A stretch of DNA of 64,000 bases from an uncultured Verrucomicrobiota bacterium (GCA_944389455.1 CALXMK010000009.1:1-64000); one strand, 5' to 3'; shown: positions 44,159 to 54,516, counted from the first letter of the stretch. Made by a program: numbers and translations. Notes: generated by a model from the sequence alone, not told the origin.

Positions 44159-45451
44159 ATGAATAGAAGAGAGTTTTTTAAACGAACGGGAGCTTCCATA
44201 GCGGCCGGAACTTTATTGGGGGCAAATGTCCTGGGGGCAGAAACTAAAAATGAGGATGGACAAAAGGAGTTATTGGGTAAGATATTAAATTATAACCCGA
44301 ATATGCAATATCGGCTGATGGGTAGAACCGGGGTAAAGGTTTCTGCTTTGGGCTTTGGAATGCTTCGATTACCGATTTTGTCGGATGGAAAGGTGGATTT
44401 TGACCAAAGTGTAGCCATGGTTCGCAGGGCGGTTGAAGGAGGCGTGAATTATATCGATACCGGACGAGTCTATCTAAATGGGCAGAGCGAACAGGTGGTA
44501 GGGGAAGCGCTGTCTGGTGGGCTGCGGGATCGGGTATATGTCACGTCCAAGTCTCCGTGGTGGATCATGGAACAGCCGGAAGATTTTGAGAAGTTTTTTG
44601 ATGAATCGCGCCGAGCGATGAAAACTGATGTCATCGATTTTTATCATATTCATATGATAATGCACCGTGGGTGGAAAGAGAAAGTAATCCCCTATCGTCT
44701 GATTGAGAAGATGGAGAAATTAAAATCCGACGGTAAAATCCGCTTTATGGGATTTTCTTTTCACGACCGGCTGCAGCTGTTCAAAAAGGTTTTGGATGCT
44801 TCGTCGGGCTGGGATTTTTGTCTGATTCAGCACAATTATCTTGATTATGAGTATGAATCCGGTGTTTTGGGACCGAAATATGCGGCAGCAAATGGAATGG
44901 GGGTTGCCGTGATGAAACCTGTGCGGACGGGATTATTAGCTGATCTTCCTCAGTCCATGCGGAAGGCTTTGTACTCTACCGGAATAAAAAAGTCCGACGT
45001 CGAGTGGGCGCTAGATTATTTATGGGATATTCCAGAAGTGGGAGTAGTGGTAAGCGGGATGAATTCCTTAGACGATGTGGAAGCCAACTTGAAATATGCT
45101 GCAAAGGCGCGGCCTAATATGCTGAATCCTGATGAGAGGAAAGCGTTGGGGGAGGCAATCCGAGCATTTCGTCAGATACCCGGGCACATTGATTGTACAG
45201 GATGCTATCAATGCATTCCATGTCCGCAGAATGTGGCCATTGGCTATATTTTCGCTTATGTGTATAACAATTATTTAGTGCATCAAAATATGAAGCGGGC
45301 ATTGGCGGATTATACGGTTTCCATGTCACCTATTCAGAGAGGAGCGCCGGCCTCTGATTGTACAGGATGCGGAGCTTGCCTGAATAGATGCCCGCAGGGA
45401 CTGGATATACCCAAGCTTTTGGCTCGTGTGAAAGAGACAATGGGCAAGTAA
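44159..45451 (+). CDS. Tat-exported aldo/keto reductase with C-terminal ferredoxin motifs
   Basis: This 430-residue protein has an N-terminal Tat-type signal (MNRREFFKRTGASIAAGTLL). The AKR core shows YIDTGRVYLNGQSE with the catalytic Asp and Tyr, VTSKSPWW with Lys, and DFYHIHMIMHR with His. The C-terminal ~90 residues carry two cysteine clusters, CTGCYQCIPCP and CTGCGACLNRCP, consistent with Fe-S binding. The combination suggests a periplasmic reductase taking electrons from the flavodoxin/CMD partners. It is the last gene of the flavodoxin operon; a T-rich run follows. Confidence 0.88.
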   Translation: MNRREFFKRTGASIAAGTLLGANVLGAETKNEDGQKELLGKILNYNPNMQYRLMGRTGVKVSALGFGMLRLPILSDGKVDFDQSVAMVRRAVEGGVNYIDTGRVYLNGQSEQVVGEALSGGLRDRVYVTSKSPWWIMEQPEDFEKFFDESRRAMKTDVIDFYHIHMIMHRGWKEKVIPYRLIEKMEKLKSDGKIRFMGFSFHDRLQLFKKVLDASSGWDFCLIQHNYLDYEYESGVLGPKYAAANGMGVAVMKPVRTGLLADLPQSMRKALYSTGIKKSDVEWALDYLWDIPEVGVVVSGMNSLDDVEANLKYAAKARPNMLNPDERKALGEAIRAFRQIPGHIDCTGCYQCIPCPQNVAIGYIFAYVYNNYLVHQNMKRALADYTVSMSPIQRGAPASDCTGCGACLNRCPQGLDIPKLLARVKETMGK

Positions 45452-45490
45452 GTTGATGCTTAAGCAGTGCTTTTTATTTTTAGGAATCTG

Positions 45491-48133
45491 TTATTTTACC
45501 TCAACCCGGAAGAAACGGTTTTGATTTTTTTGAACTGTGACGGTATAGGGACTAGATATACCTGAAAGTTCGTTCCAGCTCTGTCCGTCAGAGCTTTCCT
45601 GTAGAGTTCCGGTGAATGTCAAAGTAAAAGCCGTAATACCGGTTACGGAATCTACCGTGATATTGCCGAACGAGAGCGAGGGTTCGATAGGCTCAGGGGT
45701 ATAATCCCAAGGCTGGGTGGTGAAGTCTTGCCAATGAGTTCCCCAGTTAGCTTCTGACCCTGCAGGATAATATACAATCATGTTCATAGGACAATATTCA
45801 AATGTCAGAGGTCCTACCGTGGGAGGAACCGTAGAACGGAAGTAAATCTTAGATAAGGAGTAGCATGAATTAAAAGCGTAGTCTCCGATTTCAGTGAGAT
45901 TACTGCTGAGAGTAATGCTGGTTAGTATAGAGCAGGCGTAGAAAGCTCCTACCCCAATATTTGTGATACTGTTGGAAATAGAGATTTCGGATAATGAGCC
46001 GCAGCCAGCGAAAGCTCCTTCTTCGATAGATGTGACGCTGTTGGGAATCTCAATTTCAGTCAGTGCCCTACAGTAAGAGAAGGTATATGCTTCAATCTTA
46101 GTGATATTGCCTAGTGTGATGTGAGATAGCAAAGAGCAGGAATCAAACGCTCCTGTGCCGATCTTAGTGACGGTTTCAGGAAGAATGGCTTCTTTAAGTG
46201 ATGAACAGCCAGCGAAAGCTCCTTCTCCAATGAAAACAAGGCTGCTGCCAAAGGTTGCTGTACTGAGGGAGTTGCAATCATAGAAGGCTCCTTCCCCAAT
46301 TATATTAATAGTTTCCGGAAGAAGTGCTTGTGTGAGAGCAGTGCAGCCGGCAAAAGCATAATTCCCTATTGCTATGAGACTGTTGCCAAAAGTAACGTTG
46401 GAGAGAGAGGTGCAGTTATAGAATGCCCCTTCTCCAATCGAAGTCACAGGGTCAGGAATCGAAATTCCGGCCAATGATTCACAGTCATAGAATGCGTATG
46501 CTCCGATAGAAGAGAGATTGCTGTTGGGACTGAAATGAACAGTGGTTAAAGATGGACAGAATTCAAATGCACTTTCACCGATTGTTGAAACATTGTCCGG
46601 AAAGGAGATTTCAGTTAATTCGGTGCAGTTATAGAAAGCACATGCACCGATGGAAGAGAGATTATTGCCGAGGGTAACTTGAGTGAGCGAAGTGCAGTAG
46701 AAGAAGGCATAATCTCCAATTTCAACGACGCTGTCTGGGATTGTTATTTCAGTCAGGGAATTGCAAACATAAAAAGCATAGTCTCCAATGGAAGAGAGAT
46801 TATTGCCGAGAGTAACTTGATTCAACGATGAACAGTAGAAGAAGGCATAATCCCCAATTTCGACGACGTGGTCGGGAATAATAATCTCTTGCAGAGAAGC
46901 ACAAGATTCAAAAGCACTTCTTTTAATCTCGGTAACGCTCTCAGGGATTATTACTTCAGCCAATGCAGTGGCGCAGAAAGAAAAGTCTCCAATTGTAACA
47001 GTGCCGTTTGGAATTGTATAAGAGGAGTCTATTTTACCTATAGGATATTGAATTAGGAGAGTTCCTTCTTTATTGTAAAGAACGCCTTCGATATCTTTAT
47101 AGACAGAATTATTTGAGTCTACCCAAATTCCGCTTAAAGAGTAACAGTTATAGAAAGCGTAATCTCCAATAACTGTAACACTGTCAGGAATAACAATCTT
47201 GTTTAGTAAAGAGCAGGAGTCAAAAGCGCTTTCTCCAATGGCCATGATGCTGTCAGGGAGAGTGATTTCTATTAATGAGGGACAAGAATGGAAAGAACAT
47301 TCCGCTATGCTGGTGACTCCATCTGGAATTGTATAGGAAATATCGGTTTTGCCTATGGGATATTGAATTAAAAGGTTTCCTTCTTTGTTGAAAAGAACTC
47401 CTTCAATATCTTTAAAGGCAGCATTGTTTGTGTCTACCTGGATTTTATTTAGAGAGGAACAATTATAGAAAGCGTACAATTCAATCTCAACAACATTTTT
47501 CGGGATACAAATTTCTGTCAACGAAGTACAGAAGTAGAAAGCATAGGCTCCAATCGTTGAAATGCTTTCTGGAAAGATAAGTTCAGAGAGCTGATTGCAT
47601 TCAGCGAAGGCTCCATATGCAATTTGGGCAACACCGTTTGGGATCGTATAAGAACTATTCACTTTCCCTATAGGATAAGTATGGATCAGAGATCCATCTT
47701 TACTGAAGAGTACTCCCTCTATATCCTTGTAGAAGGGATTATTTGCGTCGACCCGCAGAGCGGACAGCGATGAGCAGCCACCGAAAGCATAAGTTTCAAT
47801 CCAAGTGATGCTGTCTGGGATGATGACTTCCGTCAGAGATTTGCATTCGTAAAAGGCCTCAGGCCCAACAGCAGTGATTGAGTAAATATTGCCTTCATAT
47901 TCGATAGCGGCTGGAATTGACAGAGAACCTGAATAGTTTGTATCGCAATAGGAAATCCAGGCAGTCCCATTAGAATTGGTTTCAAAGGTCAAAGGGGATG
48001 ATATAAGAGTATCTGCTTTGGCGGTTCCAGCGAAAATACTTATAAAGAATATAATCAGAGCAGCTGACGTTGTCAGTGCTGAGATAGTCTGTTTTAAAAC
48101 GATGCATTTAATTTGATGAAAATTCTCTTTCAT
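45491..48133 (-). CDS. Secreted BspA-type leucine-rich repeat protein
   Basis: The start at 48133 gives a signal (IISALTTSAALIIFFISIFAGTAKA; the first part overlaps basic residues). The upstream in-frame start at 48193 would add a hydrophilic extension. About 30 repeats of the LRR_5 type follow, each with a 'IGDYAFxxCSSLxxVxIPxSVxxI' rhythm (for example SIGDYAFYVCNSLTEI). The C-terminal ~70 residues are a beta-rich unit ending in QNRFFRVEVK, like the C-termini of other secreted proteins in this window. BspA relatives bind host or bacterial surfaces in oral and gut bacteria; no enzyme is expected. It has no Shine-Dalgarno. Confidence 0.9.
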   Translation of the reverse strand: MKENFHQIKCIVLKQTISALTTSAALIIFFISIFAGTAKADTLISSPLTFETNSNGTAWISYCDTNYSGSLSIPAAIEYEGNIYSITAVGPEAFYECKSLTEVIIPDSITWIETYAFGGCSSLSALRVDANNPFYKDIEGVLFSKDGSLIHTYPIGKVNSSYTIPNGVAQIAYGAFAECNQLSELIFPESISTIGAYAFYFCTSLTEICIPKNVVEIELYAFYNCSSLNKIQVDTNNAAFKDIEGVLFNKEGNLLIQYPIGKTDISYTIPDGVTSIAECSFHSCPSLIEITLPDSIMAIGESAFDSCSLLNKIVIPDSVTVIGDYAFYNCYSLSGIWVDSNNSVYKDIEGVLYNKEGTLLIQYPIGKIDSSYTIPNGTVTIGDFSFCATALAEVIIPESVTEIKRSAFESCASLQEIIIPDHVVEIGDYAFFYCSSLNQVTLGNNLSSIGDYAFYVCNSLTEITIPDSVVEIGDYAFFYCTSLTQVTLGNNLSSIGACAFYNCTELTEISFPDNVSTIGESAFEFCPSLTTVHFSPNSNLSSIGAYAFYDCESLAGISIPDPVTSIGEGAFYNCTSLSNVTFGNSLIAIGNYAFAGCTALTQALLPETINIIGEGAFYDCNSLSTATFGSSLVFIGEGAFAGCSSLKEAILPETVTKIGTGAFDSCSLLSHITLGNITKIEAYTFSYCRALTEIEIPNSVTSIEEGAFAGCGSLSEISISNSITNIGVGAFYACSILTSITLSSNLTEIGDYAFNSCYSLSKIYFRSTVPPTVGPLTFEYCPMNMIVYYPAGSEANWGTHWQDFTTQPWDYTPEPIEPSLSFGNITVDSVTGITAFTLTFTGTLQESSDGQSWNELSGISSPYTVTVQKNQNRFFRVEVK

Positions 48134-48418
48134 AATTGAAAGTATTGTCCGATGGATAAAAATGGTGTTTGTGTGTTTATATAGAGCTCTCAAAAGAAAG
48201 CGATTGTCCTAGAACAGGATTAAAACAGAAAGCAAAAGATATGTCAAATAGAGAAAGAGTGGAAGAGTTGGAAGAGAGAGGCTGATCTCTATTTTAAGTC
48301 TTTGAATCGGTTTAGGTATTGGATGACTTTGAAATATGATGATAAGGTTTTCTGTTTTAGAGAATTATAAGTCTTATATGAGTAAAGGGAGGATTTGTTA
48401 AAGAGATAAATTTGGATG

Positions 48419-49545
<1,127 letters not shown>

Positions 49546-49605
49546 TTTACCTCTAACGAGCAAAACTTGATCTTTTAGGTTAGGATCGGGTTATTGTAAT
49601 AGTTT

Positions 49606-49637
49606 GCGGGACGGCTTGAGGGCCGTCCCGCTTTTTT
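49606..49637 (+). terminator. Terminator after gapA
   Basis: GCGGGACGGC (49606-49615), loop TTGAGG, GCCGTCCCGC (49622-49631), then six T. Confidence 0.95.
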
Positions 49638-49790
49638 AATTCAAACAAGAGACCAGAGGGTTCTTCTTAAAAAAAAGCTGCGAAATATTGATTTCTTGGA
49701 AGGAAAAACGGAGAATGGAATTCGAAACTGAGAATCTTTGAGAGCAAAGAGTTTTCGGGAGGGATAGTAATAAATTAAAGAAAGCTAACT

Positions 49791-50231
49791 ATGGATTATC
49801 CGATAGGGATACAGACATTTGAGAAAATTGTAGAGGGCGGATATGTCTATGTAGACAAGACGGAGCTAGTATATCAATTGACTCAAGAGAATAGTATCTA
49901 TTTTCTCTCCTAGCCGAGACGGTTTGGAAAGAGTCTGCTCTTATCAACGCTCAAGAGTTATTATGAGGGGAGGAAAGAGCTTTTCAAAGGATTGGAGATA
50001 GTGGAGGCGGAGAAGGAGCAGAGTCAGGGAGGAGAGGATTGTATAGTGGAGACGAGGAATTATATTTACATTTTTGAATTCAAGCTGGATGGGAGTGCAG
50101 AGGAGGCTCTGAAACAGATAGAGGAGAGAGGCTATGCCAAGGAATATGGAGCGGATAAGAGAAAGCTCTACCGAATCGGAGCCAACTTCTCCTCTAAGAC
50201 CGGTACCATTGAGGAATGGAAGGTGGTTTAG
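49791..50231 (+). pseudogene. AAA-ATPase-like/PD-(D/E)XK protein, internally deleted with an in-frame stop
   Basis: From ATG 49791 the frame reads PIGIQTFEKIVEGGYVYVDKTELVYQL, then a TAG at 49911-49913, and then RRFGKSLLLSTLKSYYEG (the Walker A) on the other side. It jumps directly to EDCIVETRNYIYIFEFKLDG and ends at 50231. The N-terminal ATPase start and the C-terminal PD-(D/E)XK nuclease-like end (PF09820/DUF1703 arrangement) are present. Roughly 350-400 residues between them are missing. It is a two-fold damaged gene. A second decayed relative is at 1784-1975. Confidence 0.85.
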
Positions 50232-50502
50232 TGGAGAAATTGGAATAAAGAAGTGATATGAAAGTTTAACTTTATCTACGAAAAAGAGTGAGTTTTTTGA
50301 AGGTGTTGTTCCGAGAAATTTGGACTCTTGGAAAATCTCGGCAAATATTAATGCAGAAATGATTGGTTTCTCTATTGCCAGAGTAGCGGTTTGAAAGAAA
50401 AGTTATTCTACAGATGAATTATTCTGAGAAAAAAACGGAATAGAATTCCGTGATTAAGGAAAGTCTTGAAAGCAAACGTCCATTGAATCAGAATAAAGGG
50501 GT

Positions 50503-50883
50503 ATGGAACAGTTGGATCAACTCAGGGAAATGTTCAGAATGCAAAAAGCACTTAATCAGCGTATTGGGGTCAGTACTGACTCGATGAGCCAAGAGGAAAA
50601 GGTTCAATGGATCTTGAATTATTGCCGTGCGATGAGCCAGGAGATAGCAGAGCTGACGGACAGTGTTCCCTGGAAATGGTGGGCCAAATATCAGAAGTTT
50701 GAGGAACAAAATGCCCGTGTAGAGGTGGTTGATATTTTTCATTTCCTTATTAGTGCCGCACAGGTATTGGGAATGAGTGCGGATGATGTTTATCAGGCGT
50801 ATTTAAAGAAGAATGCCGTAAATTTTAAACGCCAGGAGTCGGGCTATACCGTCAAGGATGAGAATGACTCTAAGCATATTTAG
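50503..50883 (+). CDS. Dimeric (all-alpha) dUTPase
   Basis: This 126-residue protein has the dimeric dUTPase/MazG-fold pattern: EIAELTDSVPWKWWAKYQ (metal-binding Glu residues), ARVEVVDIFHFLISAAQVLG, KKNAVNFKRQESGY. These enzymes hydrolyse dUTP (and dUDP) to dUMP to keep uracil out of DNA. The ATG follows AAAGGGGT. It is a compact version, close to the size in Campylobacter and Leishmania-type cores. The preceding stretch 50232-50502 has no gene. Confidence 0.85.
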   Translation: MEQLDQLREMFRMQKALNQRIGVSTDSMSQEEKVQWILNYCRAMSQEIAELTDSVPWKWWAKYQKFEEQNARVEVVDIFHFLISAAQVLGMSADDVYQAYLKKNAVNFKRQESGYTVKDENDSKHI

Positions 50884-50945
50884 CGAAACGGGGTTAGAGG
50901 AATCCTAGGTTTAATCCTTCAAATATAAGGGTTTTTCGATAAAAG

Positions 50946-52145
50946 ATGGCGGTTTTCAGTTATTACGCAAGAGAAGCTGGAACGGGCCGAGAGGTCCGTG
51001 GGACAGTTGATGCTTCCTCGCAAGAGACCGCGTTAGCTCTTTTGAGAGGAAGAAACCTTTTTGTTCATTCAATTCGCGAGAGAATTAACCCCGCGGGGAC
51101 CTCTTCCCGTAAGGTTAAGTTAATTGATTTGGCAGCTTTTACCCGTCAGCTTTCTTCAATGATTGATGCTGGATTGACGATTACTCAGAGTTTACAGACA
51201 CTCCAGGGGCAGACGGTCAATCGCTCTTTGAAAGAGGCAATTCAAAATATTATTCGCCAAATTGATGAGGGAGAGAGTTTTTCAGGAGCACTGCAGCAGC
51301 ACTCGGATATTTTCAGCCGTCTTTATATCAATATGGTCGATGCTGGGGAACGGGGAGGTATTTTACCGGATATTTTGGCAAGACTGGCTTCTTACTCTGA
51401 GCGAACTCAAAAGCTGCAATCCAAAGTACGTTCAGCAATGATTTATCCTATAGTGGTACTGCTGGTGGCGTTAGGAGTAACGGGATTCCTGATGATACAG
51501 GTTGTGCCGACCTTTAGTGAAATCTTTCGGGATATGGGGGCTGAATTACCGCTTTTTACTCAACTAGTAGTGGCAATTTCGTATCTGCTGAGAGATTATT
51601 TAATCTGGATTCTGATAGCAGCCGGTTTCGCTTGGCTGGGATGGAGGTATTTGCTTCAAACTCCTGGAGGAAGGAGTTGGTGGGATAATTATAAATTGAC
51701 TTTACCGATTTTCGGAGTTCTCTGGCACAAACTAGCACTAAGTAGGTTTGCGAGAACAACGGCCGCGCTGCTTCACTCAGGAGTGCCTATCCTAGAGGTG
51801 CTGAATATAGTTTCTTCTACGGTAGATAATGTGCAGATGGAAAAAGCGCTCAAGGAATCTGCGGTTAAAATTGAGCAGGGAGATACTCTTTCGGGAGCAC
51901 TTTCAGCTTATCCTATTTTTCCGGCCTCATTGCTGAGAATGGTTGTAGCAGGAGAACAGGGAGGAATGATAGATTCCATGTTGGAAAAGATTGCTGATTA
52001 TATGGATGAGGAGTTGGAGAATTCTCTCTCGTCAATGACTTCATTGATTGAGCCAATCTTAATTGTTTTTCTGGGGATTATGATTGGGGGCATGGTTCTG
52101 GCAATGTTTTTGCCAGTCTTTGATTTGGTCAATCATATTCGTTGA
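50946..52145 (+). CDS. Type II secretion/type IV pilus inner-membrane protein, GspF/PilC family
   Basis: This 399-residue protein has the N-terminal YYAREAGTGREVRGTVDA and two T2SSF domains. Each domain has the 'FxRQLxxMxxAGxxxxxxL' pattern (LAAFTRQLSSMIDAGLTITQ and ALSRFARTTAALLHSGVPIL), followed by VDAGERGGILPDILARL and VVAGEQGGMIDSMLEKI. Three membrane helices are spaced as expected. It would form the platform for pseudopilus assembly, consistent with the pseudopilin pieces seen elsewhere in the window. No other secretion gene lies next to it. Confidence 0.93.
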   Translation: MAVFSYYAREAGTGREVRGTVDASSQETALALLRGRNLFVHSIRERINPAGTSSRKVKLIDLAAFTRQLSSMIDAGLTITQSLQTLQGQTVNRSLKEAIQNIIRQIDEGESFSGALQQHSDIFSRLYINMVDAGERGGILPDILARLASYSERTQKLQSKVRSAMIYPIVVLLVALGVTGFLMIQVVPTFSEIFRDMGAELPLFTQLVVAISYLLRDYLIWILIAAGFAWLGWRYLLQTPGGRSWWDNYKLTLPIFGVLWHKLALSRFARTTAALLHSGVPILEVLNIVSSTVDNVQMEKALKESAVKIEQGDTLSGALSAYPIFPASLLRMVVAGEQGGMIDSMLEKIADYMDEELENSLSSMTSLIEPILIVFLGIMIGGMVLAMFLPVFDLVNHIR

Positions 52146-52214
52146 TATCTGAGATAATTACACTGCTAATGATTTTGGAAAGGGCCTATCTGAATAGGAA
52201 AAGGGTAGTAAGTG

Positions 52215-52242
52215 TTGTAAAAAAAGATATTTGTGCTACACT
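52215..52242 (+). promoter_or_regulatory. Promoter before the cytochrome gene
   Basis: TTGTAA (52215-52220), a 16-bp spacer and TACACT (52237-52242) with TG at the extended -10 position. It is 66 bp before the cytochrome ATG. Confidence 0.6.
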
Positions 52243-52308
52243 TAGCCTTACTGAACGGGCGTTCGCGCGTACAGGAATATTTCAGACTCTGTATCACAAT
52301 ATCACAAT

Positions 52309-53142
52309 ATGAAGAATATGACTAGAAGGCAGGCTATCGGAGCCGCAATGGGAGCCACAGTAGGAGGTGCTTTAGGAGTTTTAATCCCGACAAAATTAAC
52401 TTCTGCTGCACAAGCCGCTCCAGTTGAGGTGAAAAAATCTGAAACACCGGTTAAAATTGAATGGAAGCCTGTGAAATTGGATGCTGCAAAGGTTGCTCCT
52501 GAAGCTTATAAACTTTATGCGGAAGGCAGTTGCATGTATGCTTCTTTTACTTCACTTTGTCGTGCATTGGCTGAAGCTTCGGAAAAAACAAATCCTTCCA
52601 TGAGTAAGGTGTTAAAGGAATTCCCATGTGAAATGATGAAGTATGGTCACTCCGGAACGGGGAATCAAGGAAGTTTGTGCGGTGCCTTAAATGGATGTTC
52701 AGCTATCTTTGGCCTGCTGGTTAGAGATAAGAAAAAAGTTGATTCTATGATTGCAGAGCTCTTTGGATATTATGAAACAACGGAGATGCCGATTTTTAAA
52801 CCAGAGCCGGAAAATCCGAAGTTCGAACCAATGGCTCAGTCTGTTGCCAATTCAGTACTCTGTCATGTTTCACAAATGAATTGGTGTAAGGAGTCAGGAG
52901 AGAGTCCTTTCTCAGAGTTTCGTAGAGATCGATGCAAACGCTTGACGGCTGATTGCGTAACTAAGGCAATTGAGATTTTGAACCGCTACGTCGAAAGCGA
53001 AGGGAAGGCTATTTTCAAGACATCAAATACCCAGCAGAAGGCCTGTATGGATTGTCATGGGGAGAATGGAGCTATTGGCAATGTCAGCGCCAGAATGGAT
53101 TGTACTACCTGCCACGATATGGTGGATCATTATGAAGAATAG
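52309..53142 (+). CDS. Tat-exported split-Soret-type cytochrome c, C-GCAxxG-C-C family
   Basis: This 277-residue protein has a Tat-like signal (TRRQAIGAAMGATVGGALGV). The mature part has the C-GCAxxG-C-C family pattern: GSCMYASFTSLCRAL, GSLCGALNGCSAIFGLL and SVLCHVSQMNWCKE. The C-terminal ~45 residues carry two haem-c attachment motifs, CMDCH and CTTCH. Split-Soret cytochromes are dimeric multihaem proteins of anaerobes. The redox partner is unknown. It is followed 2 bp later by pyrF, so the two share a transcript. Confidence 0.85.
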   Translation: MKNMTRRQAIGAAMGATVGGALGVLIPTKLTSAAQAAPVEVKKSETPVKIEWKPVKLDAAKVAPEAYKLYAEGSCMYASFTSLCRALAEASEKTNPSMSKVLKEFPCEMMKYGHSGTGNQGSLCGALNGCSAIFGLLVRDKKKVDSMIAELFGYYETTEMPIFKPEPENPKFEPMAQSVANSVLCHVSQMNWCKESGESPFSEFRRDRCKRLTADCVTKAIEILNRYVESEGKAIFKTSNTQQKACMDCHGENGAIGNVSARMDCTTCHDMVDHYEE

Positions 53143-53144
53143 AA

Positions 53145-53882
53145 ATGAAAAGTCTGCTTTCTGATAAACCCATCCCGGTTCGCGAACGGCTGATTTTTGC
53201 GATGGATTTACCCTCCGTAGAAGAGGCAGAGTCGATGATCGATCGATTGGGGGATTCTGTGCAATTTTACAAGCTAGGCCTCCAGATGTTCATGACGGGC
53301 GGTTACTTCCGTCTTTTGGAGAAGCTGCGCGGTTTGAGTAAGAAAATCTTTGTAGACCTAAAGTTTTTTGATGTTCCGGAAACGGTGAAAAACGCAGTAG
53401 AGCAACTTGCCGGCAGAGGAATTACTTTTGCCACGGTTCATGGAAATGATGATATCATGCGTGCAGCAGCAGAGGCTAAAGGCTCAGTTAAAATCTTGGC
53501 CGTTACTGTGCTGACAAGTTTGGATAAGGGTGATATGCGGGACTTGGGGTTTCAGTGTGATGTGGAAGAGCTCGTGCTCTCGCGTGCTCGCCGTGCCTTA
53601 GCTTTAGGCTGTGACGGAGTGATTTCCAGTGGATTGGAAGCTCGCCGCTTGCGTGAAGGCGTGGGAGAAAAACTCATTGTCATTACCCCAGGAATACGTC
53701 CGGCTTCTAATACAGCCGTCAAAGATGATCAAAAAAGAGTTGTCACTCCTCAGACTGCTTTTGAGAATGGTGCTGATTATGTTGTGGTAGGACGTCCTAT
53801 TCGTTCAGCAAAGGATCCCAAAGCTGCGGCAGAGGAGATTCAGCGGCAGATTGCTGAGGTCTTTGCTCAAAAAGGAAACTAA
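53145..53882 (+). CDS. pyrF: Orotidine-5'-phosphate decarboxylase
   Basis: PyrF decarboxylates OMP to UMP, the last step of de novo pyrimidine synthesis. The 245-residue TIM barrel has LIFAMDLPSVEEAE, the catalytic KIFVDLKFFDVPETV (Asp-Lys-Asp-type array), ITFATVHG, and the phosphate loop VITPGIRP plus YVVVGRPI at the C-terminus. It is the second gene after the cytochrome (2-bp gap) and precedes a small exported protein (4-bp gap). Confidence 0.93.
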   Translation: MKSLLSDKPIPVRERLIFAMDLPSVEEAESMIDRLGDSVQFYKLGLQMFMTGGYFRLLEKLRGLSKKIFVDLKFFDVPETVKNAVEQLAGRGITFATVHGNDDIMRAAAEAKGSVKILAVTVLTSLDKGDMRDLGFQCDVEELVLSRARRALALGCDGVISSGLEARRLREGVGEKLIVITPGIRPASNTAVKDDQKRVVTPQTAFENGADYVVVGRPIRSAKDPKAAAEEIQRQIAEVFAQKGN

Positions 53883-53886
53883 TATC

Positions 53887-54393
53887 ATGAGATGGCGTAA
53901 CTGGATATTCCTGACATTGGTAATGTTTTTTCTGGGGTCTGTCGGGACGCTTCAAGCCGGTTCAGTTAAGATATTCAAGGTTCTTCCTCATTATCTTGAT
54001 AAGGAAGGCCGGCATACCCTTAGTCCCAGCCCGTTTGAGCGAGATCGCTATCAGGCAATTTTGAAGGCGGATCCGGAGAAGTGTTCTACAATGCGTTTTG
54101 ATATTCAGTGGCGCAATACGTTGAAGGATTTTCAAAATATTCGTCTTAAGATAGAGCTTAGGGGATCTAATCTCCGCAGTAAACCTATTGAATTTACAGA
54201 AGAGTTTGCTGTCAATAAATCCATTTGGAGTAAATGGAGTAAAATCAAAGTTCCAGAGGAAGTCTTTGAGAAACTCCATAACGTATCTGCTTGGAGAGTC
54301 AGTATTTGGGAAGGGGAGGAAATGATAAGTGAATATCAATCCTTTTTATGGGATCCTCAGCCTGATCCTTCTCTAATTAAAAGGGAGAAATAA
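53887..54393 (+). CDS. Small exported hypothetical protein
   Basis: The ATG at 53887 lies 4 bp after pyrF; the longer frame from 53851 overlaps pyrF. The ~168-residue product has a signal (NWIFLTLVMFFLGSVGTLQA) and a beta-rich mature domain (RFDIQWRNTLKDFQNIRLKI, IELRGSNLRSKP, VSAWRVSIWEGEEMISEYQS). No known family is recognised. Its position suggests translational coupling to pyrF without implying a pyrimidine role. A terminator follows at 54431-54466. Confidence 0.7.
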   Translation: MRWRNWIFLTLVMFFLGSVGTLQAGSVKIFKVLPHYLDKEGRHTLSPSPFERDRYQAILKADPEKCSTMRFDIQWRNTLKDFQNIRLKIELRGSNLRSKPIEFTEEFAVNKSIWSKWSKIKVPEEVFEKLHNVSAWRVSIWEGEEMISEYQSFLWDPQPDPSLIKREK

Positions 54394-54430
54394 AAAGAAA
54401 TTGTTTGAAGAATATCTTTGATATGAAAAG

Positions 54431-54466
54431 GTTTCTGCTGAAATTTCTGGGCAGAAACTTTTTTTT
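54431..54466 (+). terminator. Terminator after the cytochrome-pyrF unit
   Basis: GTTTCTGC (54431-54438) pairs with GCAGAAAC (54451-54458), followed by eight T. Confidence 0.85.
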
Positions 54467-54516
54467 AGGGTGTATCGCTTGCGTTTTATGATTAAAAAAT
54501 TTAAAATACCTCTGTT

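Noticed and set aside
45491-48133. A repeat array like a CRISPR
   Set aside because: The repeats are in frame and encode leucine-rich repeats; unit lengths and sequences vary as in a protein.
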